Shown: positions 1 through 12,637 of the stretch, piece after piece
Numbering within the stretch: position 1 is the stretch's first letter
Layout of the letters: the number at the start of each line of letters is the position of its first letter
Assembly: GCA_000310025.1 (NCBI GenBank)
Contig: FN649727.1
Location: 1,522,540 to 1,586,539 of the forward strand
Source: Ectocarpus siliculosus
Lineage: Eukaryota; Sar; Phaeophyceae; Ectocarpales; Ectocarpaceae
Reading direction: 5' to 3'
Length of the DNA: 64,000 nt
Notes under the pieces: model-generated
Told to the model about the DNA's origin: nothing
Database searches by the model: none
The model's input: the letters and a program-made list of their open reading frames with translations, nothing else
Program-made: the position numbers and the translations under genes

Positions 1-2167
1 TACTCCAGCATCGGCATCCTGCAGGTAAGAGGATGCCGGGGTGAGGCTTGGCCGGTGTGTGTGTCGAAAATGATTATTATTAGTAGTCATGCAGCTTGTG
101 CAGTGCCTTTGTTCGTCAATGTTTTGTTCTACTCGGATGATCGAATGGTTCTGCAGAGCTACCATGGGCATTTATTTGCTCGATCGAAAGCTGGAGAGAG
201 CACGACTCGCAGAACATGATGCAATGTCCCACGGCAACCTTTCGTGCGCAGCGCGTGCGTGGAATCTCTTGTTTCGGCGCCCAGAGGTGATCCAGCTGTC
301 TGGCTCGAATTTTGCAAGGGTCGCTTATGATCTCTTGCTCTTTGTTTGCGTTCGATCCGTTGGCCTCCGCCCTGCATGGTGGACCAATAAATGGGGGCGG
401 AAGGCGGAGATTATGTGTTGAGTTTGCTTGTTCCTCGTCGTCGTAATTGTTTTCCGGGCCTTAGCTTCTCGGGTGTGTGGTGTCAATGTCGCTTGATTGC
501 GGCGCAGCAGTACTGCTAGGATGAAGCCTATTTCGTACCAAGCCACGAACCAATCCCATGTCCTCGGATATCTTCCTGCTGGCATATTCCCCGATTTTTC
601 ATGCTCCCTTCTTCTTGTTGGTGCGCATGTTTGTTTTTTTTTTTGTCTTGGGCGCGCACAGCCCCGCAGTAGTGCGCACACGCAGCAGCAGTGGCGAGAG
701 TGGCGGGAGTGGGAAGACGCGTTGACGTGCGCGCTGGGCAAGTTTAAGAAGGCCGGAGCGGAGGGCGCCGCCGACGTGAAGGGGGCCGAGGCCACCGGGC
801 CGGAAGGGTCGTGTAGCAACGAAGACTCGACGGTTTGCAATTCCCCGTGGAGTAGCGAGCGAGGAGGAGGGGGCAGCTTCGGAGGCTTCAGCGGGAACCT
901 TCGAGCCTCGTCTTCCCACGGGGAGGGAGGCCGGCGACACTACTCCAGCTCCGGCACGGCGGCGGATAACGGGACCGCGCCGGAGCAAACGATGAGAGAC
1001 GCCATGCCGCTGCATCGACGCGGGCGAAACTCGTCGCACCGGGGGGACTTGGGGGGAGACGAAGCGAGACGGGAGTGGAGTTGGAGATCGTATTCGCCGC
1101 CGTCGACGCTGTCGCGACACAGGGGCAGAAACACGAACGGAGGTGGTGGAGGAGGAGGAGGAGCGAAGAAGAACGCCCCCGCGGGTTTCGTGCAGCCTGC
1201 GAGCGGGCTCCCGGGGGCGGATGGTGGGACTGCGACGAACGGCAAGCCCCCACCTTCGCCCAGCAGGGTCGATTCCCCGGATAGGGTGGGAGGAGGGTCG
1301 GGGAAGTCGGGAGACTCGGTGTTGCTGGGGGAGTCCGTGGTGCGGTCCAGCGGGGGTTACCTCCCCCCAAGACACCCCCTCGCGGCCCTGCAGCTCTCGC
1401 CGACGAGCCAACGGAGCGCCGTAGGGTCCGACTCGGAAGAAACCGGCGCGGGACGAGACCCCGGCAGAGAGAATAACGGAGGAGGCTCGGGCGCAGAGCC
1501 GGAGTCGGTGGGCGGCGGTGCCGAAGCGGCCAGAGCCCCCACCGAGGGATCGTCGGCGGCGGCGGCGGCGGCGGTGGCGGTGGAGGACACCCCGGAGGTT
1601 AGACCGGCGGGCGACGCCGCGGCGGAAGGCCCGGCCCCCACGGAGGGCGAGGGTCCCGCTCCGACGGAAGGAGAGGGGGGGGGCAAGAGTGCTGCCCCGG
1701 GTGACGGGGCTCGCCGTAGGCTGAGGTATAGCGACGCCGGGGGCGGCGCGACCCGCGCGGGAGGAGGGGGAGGGAGCGATTCGCGGTCGGTCTCGGGAGT
1801 GTTCTCGGGGCTGGCGGACTGGTTGATGCCCGGCATGGAGCGTCGCCGGCCCGCGGTTAAGACGGAGCTGCTCCTGGAGGTGTACCCGAGCGCGCCCCAG
1901 TCTCCCGAGCGCGGGCAGCCGCCGGTGGTGACGAGGTCTGCGCCGCCTACGCCCCGCGGGCGCAGGAGGCCAACGTCGGTGCTGAGGGATGGGGGGTGGT
2001 TCTACAACGGAGACTCGGATTACTCGACGGAGGAGGAGGTGGACGGCAGCTTCGAGAGCGAGGACGAGGGGTTCTGGGCAGACGCGGCGGAATCCAAGGC
2101 GCCGCAGAGGATCGGGGGAGGCGGCGGCGACAGCATCCTTACCCGTCTCAAGAAGCTCTTCACGTGA
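1..2167 (+). CDS. 3' end of an unrecognised gene with a long low-complexity C-terminal tail
   Basis: The window opens inside an exon (1-24, reading YSSIGILQ) that ends at a CAG|GTAAGA donor. The last exon most likely starts at 692, after CAGCAGCAG, in the same phase, and runs to the TGA at 2165-2167. It begins WREWREWEDALTCALGKF and then becomes a roughly 450-residue low-complexity region rich in Gly, Ser, Ala, Glu and Arg. A short conserved-looking stretch (FSGLADWLMPGMERR) follows, then an acidic segment (DYSTEEEVDGSFESEDEG) and a basic end (LTRLKKLFT). Acceptors at 686 and 689 keep the same frame and cannot be told apart from 692. The upstream 5' exons lie outside the window. I do not recognise the family; the tail looks like a disordered cytoplasmic or nuclear region. 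The open frame upstream of 692 (497-691) is intron, as shown by the donor at 25 and the pyrimidine-rich stretch before 660. Confidence 0.6.
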
Positions 2168-5100
2168 CGTGTTCTTGACACGGACGGAGCCCTAGAGAGA
2201 CAGACGAGAGGAGGGACTAAAAATAAATATGAGCACAGCAAGTCAGGTGTGGTTGGTGTTGCATGTCTCCAGACGAAGAATGTTTTAACGAGCGCGTGGG
2301 CTACTGTTTTTTTTTTTTTCATTTGTTTCGGTGCCGGTGCTGACGTTTTGTTGAGCCCTTTTTGTGTCCCTTGGCCCGGCAAGGTTGCTGCTTCCGTGGG
2401 ATTAAGGTTGTACTTTGCTGCACGCTCGTGTTTTTCGAGCTCGTTGTCTGGACGGCCGCCGTCCAACGATAGCGATGATGCGCCCTCACGTGGTACATAT
2501 ATTTCTTAGAACCTTGTGTAACATTTCGTTTTTCTGGGTTTTTCAGTTCCTTCGTCCACCGCTCAGTCCGTTCTCCTTTGCATGGGTGGTGTGCTGATTT
2601 TTTTGCCGGCTGCGAAAAACTCTTTTCACTATTTTTTCTGGTACGTGCGCTTTTGGGGGGTGCTTTGTTTTACCCGTGTGGTTGTGTCGTGCCTGGCGTT
2701 TGTTTCGTCGGGGGCACAGCGGACGTTGTGCGAGCGGCATTTGAGGGTTCGCCCCTCTGGCAAGTTGAACGCAGTTCGTCGCTGCTGCCGTCGTTCTTCT
2801 CTGCCACCACGCTTGTGTGGTTCTTTCTCCCAGCGCTATGCATTCCCGTGCGCTCACGGATTGTCGTCGGCACACGGTGTTCGAGTACCACGCCGCGCTA
2901 CGTATGATGGAGACGGTATTGTTAGCAGGTTGTGTACCGTCGAATCGGGGCGGAGAGTTTCTTGGGATTTGGAGAAGCAGGGTAGCGCTATTATAGTGAC
3001 AAGCTCAAGCGAGAGCTCTCCTCTCTGCTTTGCTACCGACGACGAGTCAAAGAGGAGAAAGAGAGCTGGGGTAAGCCCACTAGCGAAGAACACGCTTCGT
3101 TCGAACTCAAGTTACCTGCTTCGCCTTGCGGGCCGAGCTACCGCTACCGCTGGTTTGTGTTGGTACGGTGCGCGTCAAAAGTGCACGCTTCTTTATGGAC
3201 ACATGTATGTTCGTGCAGCAGACGTGGTGTTTTGTATCAGTAAATTGGCTTAAAAAAAACTTGCGCAGTATCGCAGGACCTTTGGAAGGTTGTAGGGAGA
3301 ATGCACCTACCTCCTTGCTGTTGCCTCCCCGTCTCCACGCATTGCTCAACCACGATGCCTTTGCCACCCCTTTTCGGTGGATCTTAAGTGTGTCTCACGC
3401 GGAAGAAGCGAAGCAGACCGGTTTTGTATTTTCTTTTCGGAGCTCTTTTGGGTACACTTCTTGAGGGTTTTGTCGGTAGCCGAGAAAACCGGTGCTTGTC
3501 TGATGTCGAGGCTGCCGCCGATTCAAAGCAGCCCGCAAGTGGATGTGATTTGTCTTGATCAGCCGGTATACCGGCGTTTTTGGTTTTCTTGAACCCACGG
3601 GGAACTGGTCGCAGGTACAATCAACGGCAAGCAAGTTGATTACGAACAGTGTTCGAACCCACCAAACAGGCGCAGATCGATGGCGGGAAGCTCGCACATG
3701 TGTAATTCTTTTATGGAACTAGAACGGACACCTGCGTTGTTGAAGCATGGCCAGTGGTTTCACGTGCGTGTCGTGTGGAATGTGGCTTCGCGTGTCGTGC
3801 GATGGTTATTGCCAGCCGTAAGCCCGCCCAAACACTTAATTATGTCGGTGTTTTTTTGTGGGTCCACGCATGGATATATATATATGTTCAACCGGGCACA
3901 TGGCGTGCATGCAGTATCGTGTCTGCGTCCAAGCTTGCTTCTAGGTGGATGCGAATGAACCGTTACCTAGATCCCCGATGGAGCCAAAAGAGGAAATAAT
4001 GGACGTGAAATGACACTTGAAAGCTGAAGTTGGGGGGGGGGGGGCTGCTCTAAACTCTTACGCACCACCGTCGCACAAGGTGAAACGCGTGCAACTATAT
4101 TTACGTAGTAACTCCCGTCCCATACACATCCTTGCCGCCTCTGCTTCAGCATTGCCTCCAAACATGGATGGAATAAACCAACCACCGAGAAAGGAAGTGA
4201 AGGTGGTTGTTCTGGGAATCTCAGCAGTTTAGCAGGCATCGGTGTCGTCATCGCCATCCCCCCCCGGCCAACCTGCTTCTCAAAACTGACTGGGGGACGG
4301 CGCGCCGAGATACGGCATAGTCTAATGGTAGGGAGTGCTCTTTGGGAGATCCCGCAGAAAGCTCTTCTCCTGTCGGGCGCCGTCTTGAAAAAAACACAAC
4401 ATACATGCTGCATGGTAGCCCGCCCTTTCGCAGAGACAAAAAAGAGAGGCACAAAACATACAACCTCAATCAAGCAGTCAGTGCGAGTGAGTGAGGAAAA
4501 TTACTGCTGTACCAAGCTGTACAATAGTCCGTCGTATTAGGCTAGTACACTTCGAAGTACTACTGAAGGTAGTGAATTGTAATAAAGCCACGAATCGGTC
4601 TCTCGAAGGCAATAAGATATGGGGGTGTTTGATTTAATTAATTGTTTTTGGGTTTGGGGAGTACATATCTACGTGGAGTTGTTAGTGTCCGCCAACGGGA
4701 TGAGGCGGACGGACGTACGTACGTTTCGCCTGATGGAGCAAGTATTCAGCACCCACCACAACAACAGAACACCCGATCACCACGCCGTTGTTGCCTCATC
4801 ACAGAATAATAATAGAAGTGCACACCTTCTCCAGACAGCATGCCGTGTGTGTGCGTCAAATAAAATGAACGCGTTGGACCTTACTCCACGAGAAGATAGA
4901 AGGGAACAGGAGGAAGGAGTTGTTTAGTGACCCGCATATCCCCGCCTCGCATCAGCCCTTGTCGGCCCGCCGCCCCGCAGCCCCTCCATCCCCCGTCCCC
5001 CCCCCCAGTTCGCTCGCCTCATTATTCACGCATCGCACCAAGAATTCGTACGTCCCCTAAAACCCGAGTGCTGCGCAAAAAGACCTCTGACTTGGTAACC

Positions 5101-5186
5101 AACAACGCAGCGTCTGCGGGTCCTCGTCCTCGCTAACACAACGACCAGCACAGGACAGGCGGACTGGCATCGTTTTCTTGTCTAGG
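2168..5186. other. Non-coding stretch between two + strand genes
   Basis: This 3 kb holds the 3' UTR of the first gene (an AATAAA-like A-rich stretch near 2220-2230) and the upstream region of the PH-domain gene. A 223-codon open frame at 2582-3253 has no splice context, family likeness or codon pattern that supports it. Poly-G and poly-C runs occur near 4030 and 4985. I see no convincing gene or recognisable mobile element. Confidence 0.5.
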
Positions 5187-8100
5187 ATGGCCCTGATTGA
5201 ACCAGCAGGCACGGCCTCAAGCGGTGGGCCAAGCCCGGAGACTAGCTCGCTTCCTCGAATCGGCTCGCGGACCTTCCGAATATCAGACACCTCGGGAGAG
5301 GTGAGAGGAGAACAACGACTCTCTGTGTGTGTTTATTATTAGCTATTTGCGTATGTCGAGTCCATAGGGGAATAGGCGGAGGAAGCCGGAGCGTGGTGGC
5401 GGCGGGAAGGCTTTTTACTGTCGTGGCATTACTGTCTCTGCTCTTTTAATCGTTTGTGTTTCTTGCACCCCTCGGTGTGGCGAGAATTTTGTACGCTCTC
5501 CGTTGCCATCGCTTCAAATACGCACAGACCAACACATACGCACAAGGCTACCGCAGTAGCTGGAGAGCGATGGATGATGTTTGACAGCAGTGGAGTCTGT
5601 TCCATACAGAACATGTGGATGCCCTCCTCTTGTTGTTGGGTTCTGCCTGTGGCGCGGGAAGAGTCCCCCTGTTTTTGTAGGCACACAGCAGCGCGGGCTG
5701 AGGCATGTATATGGGCACCAGCTTTCCGAACGTCCGCTGCTATGGAGTATGTATTAGGAAAAATATGTATGTTACCCTTTCAGGTCCTGTGTGGTAGACC
5801 CGAAAGAGAAGGAAATGCCCACCCACCAAATTTCCGGAATTTCTGCCGTCTTTGTTTGTTGTATTTTTCGAATAAAGCTCGCTTGGAAAATCGGTACGGC
5901 CGCCCATGCTATGGATGTACAACAGTATGCGCACGCGCTTTACGGATACGTTGTTGTTATGCCAACCCGCTGGCTGTTGTTTCGTTGAGAAGGCCATCCT
6001 CGTTGTCGTCTGGATTGCAGTGCGGGTAGGTGCGTTTGAGTGCTTCAATGAAATCTTGGTGGAGTTTGGAGGCCCGACCTCATGAAACTTCAAGGAACTT
6101 GCGATGCGGTGCAACGTGCAACGACTCTCGTCCCCCTCCGGCTTCGGGGGTCATCCCACCAAAAAACCATACGTACATACATACATACCCGCAGAGGCGT
6201 AATACCCGACACCTTTTGGCGTTCCGTGCCCTTCAAGGACCGAACGCCTTGATTGATGCGGTGCTGAGGGGGGGGTGTTGTTCCCTCGAAGATGCGTGTG
6301 CGAGGGGGCAAGCTGCTGCCAGATTATCGGTAGAAAGTGGTGGCCACGCTGCTGCCGCGACTCTGAACACACCCAACCCACACTCACTATGTACAATGGT
6401 AGCCATTTACGCTTAGCTGGCATATGTAGGAGACAAAGGATCTCGATGTTATCCTCTTGTCAAAGGACGTCTGCTTGTGCGGAATCACTGCACATGCTGT
6501 CGCGAGCGCGCCAGGTGTCAACAAAGGCTTCACGTCCGCCGAGCGTAGACTTTCGAAAGGTTCGGCGGGTACAGTATGACCGCGCGGGAAGACGAGAAAA
6601 AAAGAAAAATCGCACAGAGTGTTCGATCGATCGAACCAGCTGCATCAGATATTGCACTGCGTCCCAACCACAACAATGCCACCTGAGATCGGAGTGATGG
6701 CAGGTGCTGGAACACTGATGTACACTGGATGTCATGTCCAAGGGCACCATTGCTTTTTCCGTTGTTTCCCCAGCAATTGGAGGGGGGTTGTACTCATAGT
6801 CGTGCATGCCGTAGTCGTTTGACCATTGAATTGAACTCGCGTCCCTACAAAGCCGGGACGGAGCACGCCGGGTTCTCACCGGACCAGGCTCTCACATCAC
6901 CGAGCGCGAAGCGCCGTGAGGTATCGGCGAGTCGCATGGAGGGTGCGCTGCATCCTGTATAGGGTGTTCAAGTGGGGTCGGGAGGGGGTGAAACGCAACC
7001 GCGCGGGGTAGCGTTCTCTCATTTTGCGAACGCTACATTACTTCAGCGGAACAAGCGCGTCGTGATTGACACAGGCAATCGCAGCGGCAGCTGAGTTGTG
7101 GCCGCGGCTTCGTATTGTAGCGGCAGCAGACCAACGTACCACGAAGTCGAGAAAGACAGCATGATACACCATATTCTACAGGAGACCACGACCGAAAAAG
7201 GCGCGATCTTTGCTACCATGTAGGCTACGCTCTCCTCCGCAGAGTGCCCAGACTTCCGGGCGTTCCCCTATGACGACGAGACTCCGCGTCGTGGGTGTGC
7301 GTGGCAAACATCCCTTTTTTAAGACAAGACATATTCAATCGCAGAAAGACTACGAGACAATACCCCAAATCGAAGCGTTGTGTGTGCGGTGAAGCCTGTG
7401 GGCTGAAAAGATCAATTTTGCCAATTTTACCGAATGATGCCGCCTGTGCTGTTTACGTTTGCTGCTGTCCGTGTGCCAGTCCGCGCGGGACAGGCTGGAC
7501 TTGGAAGAGTTCAAGGCGCGCTTGACAGAAGGGTTCAACCTCGTCAAGCATAGCAGATCGGGAAAAGCGAGGTGAGTTGGAGGGAGGGTCCGTCTGGTAC
7601 CGAGATTTGATGGGGGTCTCTGCGGCATCAAAAACGAGGAACACTGATCGGGTAGATACACACAAGCCTACCGGCCACTTGTAGCTTCCGGCGAAGCTCG
7701 GCTTGGGTACATATCTGTCGACTATTTGGCAATGCGAGATCGAGATTCGACCGTAAGACCCCGATTTATGGGAACAAAATCTTGTCGATAAATCTTGATC
7801 TTGGCCAAGATCTGTCAGTTTCACGATTTATGGGAACAAAATCTTCCGATATATCTTGGCCAAGATTTCTCGAGGCCCGAAATCTGCCCTTTCGAACAAA
7901 TCTTGACTTGTCAAGTCGAGCCTTCCGACAAATCTTGAGGCGGCGTAACAAATCTTGCCTCAGTGCGGCGCGATCACCGAAGGTCAGTCAACCTAATCGT
8001 CCATAACGCCATGAAATCTGCGCGTGGCACACTCGCAAGGGTCTCTAACGCACCCTGGCGTCACTGTGTCGGCGCCACGGGCGCCGACAGCGAACGAAAA

Positions 8101-11100
8101 CAACCAAGGCGCGCGAAAAAAATGCGTATTTGCCCTGACTCGTTCCACGTGCGTCATCACCAGTCTGTGGAGGGACCGTTCAAAGAGTACTTTATTTTGA
8201 AGTAGAAAAATATAGCAGGAGGAACGTTTTGCCAACACTGCTCTGTCGTGTGCGACGCTTCTATCTCTTCATCGAATCACCCCACACCCAATCCGTTTGC
8301 ACCCGAGCCATATCCGTGGGTGCAGATGACAAGCGCCGGAGGTTTGACCTCGGTACGCCTGCTACATCATGAGATACGTGCATGGGTGTCATCGGCCTCG
8401 GGTTGATGCACTTTCTTGTCAGTTGGACAGCAATGGAACAGTTTTGTTTCTCCGCTTGACATGAGCTCGTGGGCAACGGATTCAATTTTGCACCCCCAGG
8501 TAGGCGCCCATCGCTAGTATCCACCCACAGTGTTGAGGCAATACAGCTGGGGGAGGGATGCCCCTTCTACAACTGCGTCATGCTCCCTTTTCGCCACACC
8601 TTGGCATTTTCTGTGGACCAAGTGGCCGTTGTGCCTTTTTCAACTTGAAGCAGAAGAGAGGAACAACACGCCGCATTTTCAACATTCAAGATATTTCCCC
8701 CATAAATCGCGATACTGCAAATCTTCGCGGAGATATATTGTGAGCAAATCTTGGGTCAAAATGCCAAGATATCATTGCAAGATTATGTTTCCATAAAGAA
8801 GGGTCTAACAGGCACGGCGCGGCTGCCGCTGGGAGGCGACGCGGCCGTCAACATGTGCCATTTAAGGCGGGGTTATCAAACCGGAACTACAAACCCAGGT
8901 TTTGCTCCCAAACCAAGAGTTGGTCTGGTGGTATCCTATAATAGAACCCTCGGTTGTGATTACTGTAGGTGGAACGATTGATGACACCACTGCTGCTGTT
9001 GTCTTCGGTTGTTTTGTTCCAGCTGAAACTCCGGCAAGCTGCGTTCTCGGTCGGAATATCGGACTAACTTTCTCAAATATTGTACCGCATGTACCGCATG
9101 ACTACTGCTGATCTTGTTGACTTGTTGAACTCCTATGTCTATGGATGGAGAGATGGTTTTGTTTTGCTTGTGTATTCTAGGGAAAATGAAAAAGTATAAA
9201 CATCTCCATCCTTAGGTTGGACAAACCACGCACAAAGTTTGGTCTACTCCATCAAGGGCAAGAGGGTTTTGGTGCGTCGCAGTCGCCGCAACGCCACTCT
9301 CTTGCCCGGATGCGGTGCGTGCACCCTACACAACGAGCTCCACAGCCAACCCGCAAGGAACAAGAATGCCCTCTTCTTTTTTCCTGTGTGCTGACGAACG
9401 GAAGCGTGACCAGCAGCAGCAGTAGCTGCTGCATAGCTGCTGCTGCTGCAGCAGCCACAAACCCCGCAACGATATCAACCTTAGCTTGTGCCGCTCACGA
9501 GTCTTGCGTTTTTCAGAATATACGTATCACAGAAAGACTACGCTTCTTTTTTTTGCCACGCTCATACATGGTGACCTGGTGGCCGCGCGGCTACGCGAGG
9601 AAACCGTGCCATTTCCCACTTTATCTCGGGCGGTTGGTTGTTCGTGCTCGCACCGCAAGCCCGCGACAGGCCGGTATTTAGATCATGGTCGGGCAAATAA
9701 ATTGTTGTTTCTCCGCGCCTTCAAAGTTGTTCTCTGCATCTGGTTTTTGGACATGCGGTTAGGCCGGAACACGCTTTTGCTCCGAGAGTTATGTGGAAAT
9801 GTCTTATCGGTCTAACGCTTAGTCTGGGAGCGAAATCTAGGTATGAAATCGCGGTTCAAGACCCGGCCTTAATAGTGAACCTAAACAGCGCAGTACCCCC
9901 CCACCTCCCCCGCCCAATGTACTAAAGCTTGTCGTCGGCCTCTATGTGGGTGTAGCTGTTCATGTCAACACAGCACAACTTCAAGTTCAGCCTCTTGTGT
10001 CGAATCTATCGCATACGAGGGCATGGAAGTACTCAATGACTGCAGCTGCGGTAACTTCGTTGCGTTGAATAGGGTTGCCGTCCCTCTCTGAAGCATCCCA
10101 CCCCACATACAGATCTTGCTGTTCGGTGATGCGTGTGCCACTTCGACCCTACCCCGCTCCACCATGTCCGTTTTGTTGTAGTGGTTGTTGTCTTCACGTT
10201 AAATACCGTTCCGGTCTCCGCTCAGTCCCTTCTAATGTGNNNNNNNNNNNNNNNNNNNNNNNNNNNNNNNNNNNNNNNNNNNNNNNNNNNNNNNNNNNNN
10301 NNNNNNNNNNNNNNNNNNNNNNNNNNNNNNNNNNNNNNNNNNNNNNNNNNNNNNNNNNNNNNNNNNNNNNNNNNNNNNNNNNNNNNNNNNNNNNNNNNNN
10401 NNNCGCTGTTTTCTGTTTGCAGCAATCGTGTCATTTACACCGTGGATAATGGAGTCCACTTCCGCATGGCGAAGGGCAAGAAGGGGTCGCTCTCCAAACT
10501 GTCGCTCGGCACTCAGGAGTTTTCCTTGTTATCGTTGGCACAGGTGTGAATCTCGAGCTCTAGCTCAAGCGGGTTCTTGTCCTTCTACTGCAACTGCTGT
10601 CGTGTTGGTTTTATTTATATTTCATCTTGTTTTGATGTTTACCTGTGTTGTTGTTGTTGCTGCTGCTTACATTTCTTGGCATGAAACAATATTCTCGCTT
10701 CTTTGCGACCCGGTTGCTCCCCCTTTCCAAATCCAATGCATTAAAAGCATGCGCAAGGACACCACACCAACCGAGTCCCCGACGCTACATTCCGTAGGTG
10801 ACACAAAATACCACACCCCCTGCAGCTGTTTTCAAAGCTTGATTTCTCCTCAACACAGTGACTGGCAGCGCCGAAAACGGCGGCGTTGAAGCCGTCTCGT
10901 CGAGAGCTTCCGATATGTCGTTTCGTTCATGCATCCTCTTCATCGTGCAGTAGTCGAGCTTGAAAATCGGCCCAGGGGGCGTGGTATCATGCGTTACCTA
11001 CGGTGCCCACGTTGTGTGCATACGTACACGCGAGTATGCAGCCCGCCTCTCTTTCGTTGGCCTGTTGTTGATCGTTCCAACATCGCAGCCTAAGTTGGAA

Positions 11101-12637
11101 TCGAGCGATGTCCCCCCACCTATATATGTAAGCCGTGTGCTTGTTCCGACAAAGTGTATCATGTATGCTCTCCTTCGTTTTTGGTTGGAAGGTGCGCATG
11201 GGCACAGACAAGGACCCAGAGCACGAGGACAAGACCGGGTCGAATCCGCTGCGCCAGGGATGCCCGACGGAGGAGGACCTCCGAAAGGGCTTCAGCCTCG
11301 TATACCTCTCCAGGACGGTGAGCCAGGCCTCAGGAAAATGGATGGATTAGGAGTCGTGTAGAGACGAGACCGCGGGGATAACGTGGAGACAAGAAAGACC
11401 ACTGGAAAATGGATCATGTAGAGATAACAAAGAACAAAGGGAAATGGAAACGGAGTGGCGTAGAGACAAGACCACGGGAATAGGGATAGTGTGGAGACAA
11501 GAGGGGCCACAGGGAAATGGAAAGGGAGTGGTACAGAAACAAGAAATACCCCAGGGAAATGGAACAGGGAAGGGGTGATGTGGAGACAAGAAAGACCACA
11601 GGGAAAGGGATGGAAATTGTAGGGACAGACGACAAGACAAGTTGCACATGAGCGTTATCTTGTCGCGTAAGGAATGCACGGTAGTGAAATACCTATTCCA
11701 CTGACGCTTGGTCGCTTTGTTCGGGCGTGGGGGTTGCATCCATGAGTGGACCGTTGATGCAAAGAATGGGCCTGCCTCAGGTGTTTTTTCTTGTCTCTCT
11801 CCGGGCGACTCTCTTGAGGCGTTGTTGCATGGCGGGGAAGGTTAAGTCTGGCCATTGTGTTTCTTTTTCTTTCTTGGCTCGTTTTTCTGTGAAACGGTTG
11901 GGAAGGTCCTTCCAACAGGGACAGGAACGAGTCTTGCTCACCTCTCAGGCCGCTCGAGTCTCGTGTGTACTTACTGTGCGTTAGGAGCAGAGCTCTTGGT
12001 GTTGATCTTGATCTTGATCTGATTGCGACTGTATCGTTGAAACTTTAAGTTTGCATCGAACGAAGTGGGAGCTCCCCCCGGCCAAGACCACGTGCGTTGG
12101 CTGCACTTTCCCACGGTGCAGCCTGCCCTGGCGCCATGTATTGTCTCTTGCTCATAATTCGCCCGTCACGGATCCCCTTCAGGTCGAGTCTCCTTGAGCC
12201 GTGCTGATTAGCAATCCGAGTGACGACTGTCAAGCTTGCAACCAAGGACACGTCCGAGGGCTCAACTCCCAACAGGGGCGTGGCACTATTATTTCTTTTT
12301 TTCCTTGCGTAAGAGAACAGGAGAACTTTGGAAAGTAGCTGGTATTGATTATGTAACGTTCGCGCAAACGTGAAGAAAGCACACAAGCTCTCTCAGACTT
12401 GAACGTTCTTGAGCACGTGCGTGGCGCGTGCGCGTTGTTCAAAAACTCTTACCCTCTTCCCCCCCCCGCCCGCCCGCCATCCATCCATCGACCCAGCTTG
12501 ATTTCTCGTGCGAGTCGGAAGACGAGATGCACTACATCGTCAACGGCTTCCGGGCAATGGTGGCGGAGACGTTGGCCGCGGGGGCGGGCTCGTCGGCGTT
12601 CGGCAGCCAATCGTGGGTCAGAAAAGAGACTCGCTGA
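5187..12637 (+). CDS. Small PH-domain protein (197 residues, five exons)
   Basis: Exons 5187-5300, 7480-7571, 10423-10543, 11192-11317 and 12497-12637 join with phase kept at every junction (phases 0, 2, 0, 0). The start is the ATG at 5187 (MALIEPAGTASSGGPSPETS), with G at +4. Residues 1-45 look disordered. From about residue 48 the protein reads like a pleckstrin-homology domain of the phospholipase C or kinase type: a basic strand pair (LVKHSRSGKASNRVIYTVDN), a basic stretch (RMAKGKKGS), the strand LAQVRMGTDKD, an acidic insert, strands FSLVYLSRTLDFSCES, and the C-terminal helix DEMHYIVNGFRAMVAE. PH domains bind phosphoinositides or proteins at membranes, so a membrane-adaptor role is inferred. 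The nearly invariant Trp of the C-terminal helix appears to be Ile. No catalytic domain is present, so this is a stand-alone PH protein unless further exons were missed. Introns are 0.6-2.9 kb; intron 2 contains the assembly gap and a transposon-like element. Confidence 0.72.
6782..6950 (-). repeat. Dispersed C-tailed repeat, long copy 1
   Basis: On the minus strand this reads: a variable body (GAGAGCCTGGTCCGGTGAG), then GGGACGCGAG, then a core around TCAATGGTCAAACGACTACG and GCATGCACGACTATGAG, ending in a C-rich tail. Nearly the same sequence, body included, occurs at 26051-26226. The core also occurs at 20725-20812, 21499-21624 and 32882-33021. The core loosely resembles a tRNA D-arm/A-box, so a SINE-like origin is possible, but I see no proper B-box in the right place. 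It lies in intron 1 of the PH-domain gene. Confidence 0.7.
7757..8805. mobile_element. Non-autonomous DNA transposon with TIRs, PIF/Harbinger-like
   Basis: The two ends are imperfect terminal inverted repeats of about 27 bp, left 7757-7784 and right 8778-8805, matching at most positions including TTTATGG and AATCTTG. Both are flanked by TAA (754-756 and 806-808 in the local numbering, that is 7754-7756 and 8806-8808), which fits a 3-bp target-site duplication of the TWA type known for PIF/Harbinger elements. Inside the left part a 22-bp segment with GGGAACAAAATCTT is repeated (about 7763-7784 and 7828-7850), and TCTTGGCCAAGA palindromes recur. No transposase reading frame is present in the 1049 bp. 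It sits in intron 2 of the PH-domain gene. Confidence 0.6.
10174..10213 (-). repeat. Short dispersed repeat with (CAA)n, copy 1
   Basis: On the minus strand this reads CCGGAACGGTATTTAACG then TGAAGACAACAACCAC. The same motif (TTTAATGTGAAGACAACAAC) is found at 17513-17549 (-), 45776-45803 (+) and 62052-62085 (+). It is probably the end of a larger dispersed element. This copy ends next to the assembly gap. Confidence 0.55.
10240..10403. other. Assembly gap (164 N)
   Basis: A run of 164 unknown bases. It falls within intron 2 of the PH-domain gene (7572-10422), 19 bases before the exon 3 acceptor at 10422. Because the phase across that intron is already satisfied by exons 2 and 3, no coding sequence needs to be hidden in the gap, although an in-phase extra exon cannot be ruled out. 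Confidence 0.95.

Noticed and set aside
497-691. Open frame extending the last exon of the first gene upstream
   Set aside because: It contains the T-rich intron end and the CAG acceptors; the donor at 25 shows this stretch is intron.
2582-3253. 223-codon open frame on the plus strand after the first gene
   Set aside because: No domain likeness, Cys- and Arg-rich random-looking composition, no splice context, and it lies in a region expected to be 3' UTR and spacer.
4300-4370. tRNA-like stretch (GGCATAGTCTAATGGTAGGG)
   Set aside because: It resembles an A-box, but no acceptor stem, T-arm or B-box could be matched.
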